Part shown: one piece after another, positions 1 through 3,717 of the stretch | Position numbering within the stretch: position 1 is the stretch's first letter | Layout of the letters: each line of letters opens with the position of its first letter | From: Euryarchaeota archaeon UBA561 | GTDB lineage: Archaea > Thermoplasmatota > Poseidoniia > Poseidoniales > Poseidoniaceae | Reading direction: 5' to 3' | Assembly (NCBI GenBank): GCA_002502295.1 | Contig: DANX01000004.1 | Span: forward strand, 1-6,423 | DNA length: 6,423 nt | Translations under genes and position numbers: made by a program | The notes under the pieces: model-generated | The model's database searches: none | Told to the model about the DNA's origin: nothing | What the model saw: only the letters and a program-made list of their open reading frames with translations

Positions 1-1520
1 CCAAGGCCAAATGCGGCAGTGCCTGAGGTTTCCCAGGGGTAGTACGACATGCCGGTGGTTTGGTTGAACACCGTATCGTCGGCGGCTTGTTGCAGAGCCA
101 ATTTCACACTGGCGTTGAGGTTGGTGCTGTCGTTGCTGCCAACGCAGGTTTGGCCGGTGATCGTCGAATGGAAGACACAAGCAGCAAGGTAAGATCCTGA
201 GAGGGACGGATGGCTTCCGTCTGAGGTGTAGAGGTCGTAGAAAAGGTTCCCAGAAACCGTGGGGTCATCGCCGTTTGCCACGACGCTGTCGTGAATCGAT
301 TTGTAGGCCAATCCCACCGGAGCGATCCACACAGCATTTCCTGCAGAGGAGATGTTCTCGGCGTAGCGCGTATAGCCTTCGACAAGGCGCGCTTGCATGG
401 AAGTAAAGTTGTTGTTGAAGGCATTGAGGCTGTCGCCATCCCGGTACCCCCATGTCATGAACATCACCGTCTCTGCGCCTTCGTCGGATATCGCATCGCT
501 GAGCAAGATGGAGGCATTTTTACTGTCTTGCCACATGGAATTGGACGAAGGGAAGGTTGGCACCTGGCTCTGGTCCTGAAGAACAACATAATCCCACGCT
601 GTGCTTCGAAGAGTGGTGTTCCACTGGTTCCCTGAAGTGTTCACATTGGACCAGTGCTGAGGGAGTTTCATGCCTCCACCGTTGACTGAACTGACAGTGG
701 CGTTGATGTTATCGGCGTCGAGCACACCCTCAACAACCGAAGCAAGGTTGTTCGCACTGGTGTAGCTGTTGCCCATCATCAAAACGGAAGCGGAGGTGGT
801 GTTGGTTCCGTTGCTACCGGTACCATTGTCGGATGAATTGCCCGACCCGTTGGAGTTGTTGCCGGATGTACCGTTGGTGTGGTTGGCCCACCACGAAGCA
901 AGGTCTGGCTGTACCTCGACGTCCAACAGGAAAGTATCGGTCACCGTTCCGAGGTTGTGACCTGTGAACGAAACGTTGGTGCTTGCACCTGCAGCGACGG
1001 TGATCAGCGGCGAACCGTCAACGGATAGCGAGGGGTGGTAGGCGGGCGCCACTGAAACGAGAACGGTGAGCATGGAAGTGAGGTCGTTGTCAGGCTCGTT
1101 GACGTGCACGACAAACGATCCGCTGTCAGCAACGGTGGCCCCCTCAGCGAGGCGAACAACCAGGGTCGTGTTTTTGTTCCACGTTGGAAAGACGTTACTC
1201 ACCGTGTTGTCCACTGGAACGACCGTCCAAGGAGACGCTAAGTTGGCGTCATCGATGGTCACGTTGTATGATTCGATGGAGGAGGCGTTGTTCTCAATGG
1301 TCAGCGTGAGATTCATGCTTTGCCCCGGTTCCAAAACAGCATGTTGGACGTCAACGCTGAGCAAAATGGAGGAATGGGCCGAAACGGGCGCTACGAACGG
1401 GGAGAGGCCCATGGCCATGAGCGCCAAGACACAAAACACCGCACGGCCTGCTCGGGTGGACATGAACCGACCAAAACGACGCTGTTCAAGAGACTTCGGG
1501 AGTAAGAGTCCCGCACGCAT
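1..1520 (-). CDS. Secreted SGNH hydrolase, DUF4886-like, 3' end missing
   Basis: An uninterrupted frame of 506 codons runs from ATG at 1520 off the left edge. It is a predicted exported esterase or acyl/acetyl hydrolase; the substrate is unknown. Residues about 20-48 form a Sec signal peptide (Arg-rich start, hydrophobic core, VSA|HS cleavage site). Residues about 50-205 look like one or two Ig/NEW3-like beta-sandwich modules. Residues 213-243 are an Asn/Gly/Ser/Thr linker. The catalytic domain begins near 246: MGNSYTS with nucleophile Ser252, a Gly-rich block II (NGGGMK, 280-285), block III VVLQDQS (312-318), MTWGYRDGD (355-363), and SDGSHPS with Asp434 and His437 as the Asp-His pair. The GNS, LQ-Q, MTW and DGxHxS pattern resembles DUF4886 rather than classical GDSL lipases. 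Cys448 and Cys459 may form a disulfide. Alternative starts are GTG 1523 and ATG 1463; the latter gives the most compact signal peptide. The C-terminus, possibly with an anchor, lies outside the window. The family was recognised by motif, not by search. Confidence 0.88.
   Translation of the reverse strand, partial: MRAGLLLPKSLEQRRFGRFMSTRAGRAVFCVLALMAMGLSPFVAPVSAHSSILLSVDVQHAVLEPGQSMNLTLTIENNASSIESYNVTIDDANLASPWTVVPVDNTVSNVFPTWNKNTTLVVRLAEGATVADSGSFVVHVNEPDNDLTSMLTVLVSVAPAYHPSLSVDGSPLITVAAGASTNVSFTGHNLGTVTDTFLLDVEVQPDLASWWANHTNGTSGNNSNGSGNSSDNGTGSNGTNTTSASVLMMGNSYTSANNLASVVEGVLDADNINATVSSVNGGGMKLPQHWSNVNTSGNQWNTTLRSTAWDYVVLQDQSQVPTFPSSNSMWQDSKNASILLSDAISDEGAETVMFMTWGYRDGDSLNAFNNNFTSMQARLVEGYTRYAENISSAGNAVWIAPVGLAYKSIHDSVVANGDDPTVSGNLFYDLYTSDGSHPSLSGSYLAACVFHSTITGQTCVGSNDSTNLNASVKLALQQAADDTVFNQTTGMSYYPWETSGTAAFGL
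792..884 (-). other. Asn/Gly/Ser/Thr linker with eight N-glycosylation sequons
   Basis: Residues 213-243 of the DUF4886-like hydrolase consist almost only of N, G, S and T. They contain eight N-x-S/T sequons: N213HT, N216GT, N221NS, N224GS, N228SS, N232GT, N237GT and N240TT. The segment separates the N-terminal beta-sandwich region from the SGNH domain. It is likely a flexible linker. Heavy N-glycosylation by the archaeal AglB pathway is inferred from the sequons. Confidence 0.7.
1377..1463 (-). other. Sec signal peptide of the DUF4886-like hydrolase
   Basis: Residues 20-48 (counted from ATG 1520) start at an internal Met. They contain basic residues (STRAGR), a hydrophobic core (VFCVLALMAMGLSPFV) and an AxVSA cleavage site before His49. 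There is no lipobox Cys at the cleavage site, so signal peptidase I processing is more likely than lipoprotein processing. If translation starts at 1520, the signal carries a basic N-terminal extension of 19 residues; if it starts at 1463, it has standard length. Confidence 0.75.
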
Positions 1521-1605
1521 CACGCTTTGCCCTTTCGACAAGGCGGTGCGAGGTGGCTGAAAGACGAAGCGAATATTTCATGTTCTACGCCTCAGCCCAC
1601 GAGCC
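1521..1605. promoter_or_regulatory. Divergent promoter region, palindromic AATATT core
   Basis: This 85-bp gap separates the divergent starts of the DUF4886-like hydrolase and aspS. Its only AT-rich stretch is GAATATTTCA at 1571-1580, with the palindrome AATATT at 1572-1577. On the plus strand the element ends 28 nt before the aspS ATG. With normal archaeal TATA-to-start spacing, transcription would begin close to 1600, giving a nearly leaderless aspS mRNA. On the minus strand the same element is about 50 nt from ATG 1520, leaving a leader of roughly 25 nt. That leader carries a weak Shine-Dalgarno-like AAAGGG at 1530-1535. The purine-rich GAAGCGA just upstream on the plus strand could be a BRE. 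No other promoter candidate is visible; the assignment rests on spacing and base composition alone. Confidence 0.42.
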
Positions 1606-3012
1606 ATGACCACATGGGTTCCAACCGCCTTCCGAACGCACACCCTGGGTGAATTGCAAGCCAAGGGCGCTGACCTGATTGGCAACGAAGTAACCGTCAT
1701 CGGCTTCATGGAGGCCAATCGAGGAAAAGGCGCCATTTGTTTTGTTGACCTTCGGGACGGAACGGGGAAAACACAGGTGTTTCTCAAGGCCGATAACATT
1801 GGCGAAGAGGCGCTTGACACGGTTCAACGAATGACCCGAGAATCAACGATTCAATTCACCGGCACCGTCGCGCTCAAGCGCCCACCAAAGGTGAAGGAAG
1901 GGGAACCAACACCCCCGCCAGCCTACGAAGTGTTGGCCACTTCGGTCAACGTCATCTCACGGGCTGAAGCACCGCTACCTATGGGCGTGACCGACAGCGT
2001 CAACGTTGAGCTGAGCACCCGTCTTGACAACCGTTTCATGGACCTGCGACGAGCCCATGTTAACGCCATGTTTCGACTTCGAGGCAAAGTCCTTCAGTTC
2101 GGTCGAGAACACCTGATTTCTGAAGGATTCTTCGAAACCCACACTCCAAAAATTGTGGCAACCGCCACCGAAGGAGGCGCAGACCTTTTCCCCATGCAAT
2201 TTTACGACCGTCCTGCGTTCCTGAACCAATCTCCCCAGCTGTTCAAGCAACTCTGCATGAGCGGGGGCCTGGAGCGCGTGTTCGAAATTGGTCCGGCCTT
2301 CCGTGCCGAACAAAGCGACACGTATCGCCATCTTGCTGAATTTATCTCGTTTGATATTGAGTGCTCATGGGCCAACGACGACGACGTGATGGGTGTACTT
2401 GAGCGAATGATTCACCACATCTGGAAATCCGTGGCCGAGGAAGAGGAAGCGCAAACCCTGATTGCCACCATCAATACCTACAGAGCAGAACAAGGTGAAG
2501 ACCCCGTTGAGGTGATCGTTCCTGAATTGCCCTTCCCAAGGGTCGAATACGACGACGCCATTCGAATCATCAAGGAAAAAGGTGGCACCATTGAATGGGG
2601 TGACGACATTGACGCCGAGAACTCGGACTTGTTGGCGCAAGACCTTCCGCAGTTCTATTTCCTCCCTCGCTGGCCGATGTCCCTAAAACCGTTTTACATC
2701 CACCAAATTGAAGGCGAGATTGGAAGCACTGGCCAGCAACTCTCCCGAGGCTTTGACCTCAATTTTGGCAGGGATGAAATGACCTCGGGCGGACAACGTG
2801 AACACCGCATAGACGTCTTGGTTGACAACCTCAAATCCATGGATTTGAATCCTGAAGAATTTGAATTCTACGTCGCAGGGTTCCGACACGGCGTCCCACC
2901 GCACGCTGGATGGGGGCTCGGTGTTGAGCGAATTCTCATGGTCTTAACCGGTGCCAACAACGTTCGCGAAACGGTGCTCTTCCCACGCGACCTCAATCGC
3001 TACTGTCCTTGA
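1606..3012 (+). CDS. aspS: Aspartyl-tRNA synthetase, archaeal type
   Basis: This cytoplasmic class IIb synthetase charges tRNA-Asp with aspartate; 468 residues, complete. Residues about 10-120 form the OB-fold anticodon-binding domain (GFMEANRGKGAICFVDLRDG). The LDNRFMDLRR hinge follows at 140-149. Motif 1 ends at THTPKI with Pro181. The flipping loop is ATATEGGADLF (185-195). QSPQLFKQ (208-215) carries Lys214, which in this family contacts the Asp side chain. Motif 2 is FRAEQSDTYRHLAEF with Arg233. SGGQREHR follows at 394-401. Motif 3 is GWGLGVERI with Arg442, then VLFPRD near the C-terminus. SPQL-K-Q and SGGQREHR favour AspRS over AsnRS. It is somewhat longer than typical archaeal enzymes, with a Pro/Lys-rich insertion near 91-107 and a longer acidic helix and loop near 275-305. 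ATG 1606 is chosen because no in-frame start lies between it and the upstream stop at 1558. Transcription is probably from the AATATT element 28 nt upstream. Confidence 0.97.
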   Translation: MTTWVPTAFRTHTLGELQAKGADLIGNEVTVIGFMEANRGKGAICFVDLRDGTGKTQVFLKADNIGEEALDTVQRMTRESTIQFTGTVALKRPPKVKEGEPTPPPAYEVLATSVNVISRAEAPLPMGVTDSVNVELSTRLDNRFMDLRRAHVNAMFRLRGKVLQFGREHLISEGFFETHTPKIVATATEGGADLFPMQFYDRPAFLNQSPQLFKQLCMSGGLERVFEIGPAFRAEQSDTYRHLAEFISFDIECSWANDDDVMGVLERMIHHIWKSVAEEEEAQTLIATINTYRAEQGEDPVEVIVPELPFPRVEYDDAIRIIKEKGGTIEWGDDIDAENSDLLAQDLPQFYFLPRWPMSLKPFYIHQIEGEIGSTGQQLSRGFDLNFGRDEMTSGGQREHRIDVLVDNLKSMDLNPEEFEFYVAGFRHGVPPHAGWGLGVERILMVLTGANNVRETVLFPRDLNRYCP

Positions 3013-3024
3013 TGGCCGACCGGC
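3013..3024. other. 12-bp convergent gap between aspS and the protease gene
   Basis: The stop codons of aspS (3010-3012, plus) and of the CPBP protease (3025-3027, minus) face each other across 12 bp. There is no room for separate terminators and no T-run is visible, so the two transcripts probably overlap at their 3' ends. Confidence 0.85.
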
Positions 3025-3717
3025 TCAGAGGAACAGAAGAGCATAGCCTACACCGAACACGACCACGTCGCACATCGCATGCGTGATGTAAGGAATCCAA
3101 ATGCTACGGTACCTTACGTAGAGCCAACTGAACGCTGCTCCACCGATAAACAATCCAAGGGAGGCCAAGAGGTTGGCAGAAAGAGAAAATCCAAGGAACC
3201 AAAGCGCAAAGAAATGATGCATTACAAAAATTCCAGCTGAGGCGAAAATCGTCGGCCAACCCGGCCCAAACACCACTTCTCCTTTTTCGACCAAGAACCA
3301 TCGAAACACGTATTCCTCAAGAACAGAATTTCCAACCGTCCAAAAAACAGCAGCGGCGATGTAGGTGTTGACGTTGGTCAATCCAAACGGTTCAAGGCTG
3401 GCTCGAAATGTATCACGGTCAACGCGTGATTCTCCGACGAAGAACCAAGCGAGGAGCATCACCGCAGAAAAAAGACCCCCAACAAGAACACTTGCGCCGA
3501 TGCCCCCTTTTTGGACGGGGGACCAGGAGATGGATTGTCCATCGACGCGAAGATGCCACCACAATGGAAGGCCGAGCATCCAAGCTTTGGATGCCAACCA
3601 GACGACTTGACCCAGCAGCCCATCGCCCGTCCCAAACGAAGCAAAGATCGAGGCAGTGGGGGCAAGACCGACGAGCAAAAGCGCAACTAAAGCCAGCCGA
3701 CGATCCGACACGCTCAC
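3025..3717 (-). CDS. CPBP-family (glutamic-type) intramembrane protease
   Basis: A 230-residue polytopic membrane protein with about six to eight hydrophobic segments (near 8-28, 34-54, 72-94, 119-143, 154-177, 183-203, 206-229). All three signatures of the CPBP/Rce1-like (ABI) family are present in order. Motif 1 EEYVFR (EExxxR) has Glu134, Glu135 and Arg139. Motif 2 FVMHH (FxxxH) has Phe164 and His168. Motif 3 HAMCD (HxxxN/D) has His213 and Asp217. Members cleave substrates within or next to the membrane; known roles include CAAX processing, bacteriocin self-immunity and maturation of C-terminally anchored surface proteins. The substrate here is unknown. The GTG start at 3717 is chosen because it overlaps the upstream stop in GTGA; a longer TTG start at 3747 would overlap that gene by 34 bp and adds Cys/Gly-rich residues unlike a membrane N-terminus. 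It is the distal gene of an operon with the GDSL-TSP3 protein. Confidence 0.9.
   Translation of the reverse strand: MSVSDRRLALVALLLVGLAPTASIFASFGTGDGLLGQVVWLASKAWMLGLPLWWHLRVDGQSISWSPVQKGGIGASVLVGGLFSAVMLLAWFFVGESRVDRDTFRASLEPFGLTNVNTYIAAAVFWTVGNSVLEEYVFRWFLVEKGEVVFGPGWPTIFASAGIFVMHHFFALWFLGFSLSANLLASLGLFIGGAAFSWLYVRYRSIWIPYITHAMCDVVVFGVGYALLFL
3714..3717 (-). promoter_or_regulatory. GTGA stop/start overlap, translational coupling
   Basis: The TGA stop of the GDSL-TSP3 surface protein (3714-3716) shares bases with the GTG start of the CPBP protease (3715-3717). No promoter-like AT-rich sequence or Shine-Dalgarno site is evident just upstream, so the protease is probably translated by coupling from one shared mRNA. 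Confidence 0.7.

Noticed and set aside
104..439. Minus-strand 111-codon frame, Thr/Ser/Pro-rich
   Set aside because: It is out of frame within the SGNH domain, where the correct frame gives the catalytic DGSHPS motif.
1066..1560. Plus-strand 164-codon open frame
   Set aside because: It lies antisense to the signal peptide and beta-sandwich region of the DUF4886-like hydrolase and has no recognisable domain.
1580..1609. Nine-codon upstream ORF (MFYASAHEP) whose TGA overlaps the aspS ATG as ATGA
   Set aside because: It would begin only a few bases after the likely TATA element, upstream of the predicted transcription start. The peptide has no Asp codon to suggest attenuation. It would matter only if transcription starts upstream of 1580.
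1606..3012. Asparaginyl-tRNA synthetase instead of AspRS
   Set aside because: QSPQLFKQ and SGGQREHR are AspRS signatures; archaeal AsnRS enzymes differ at these sites.
3015..3024. Inverted repeat GCCG-AC-CGGC between the convergent genes as a terminator
   Set aside because: The stem is at most 3-4 bp with a very tight loop and no T-tract on either strand.
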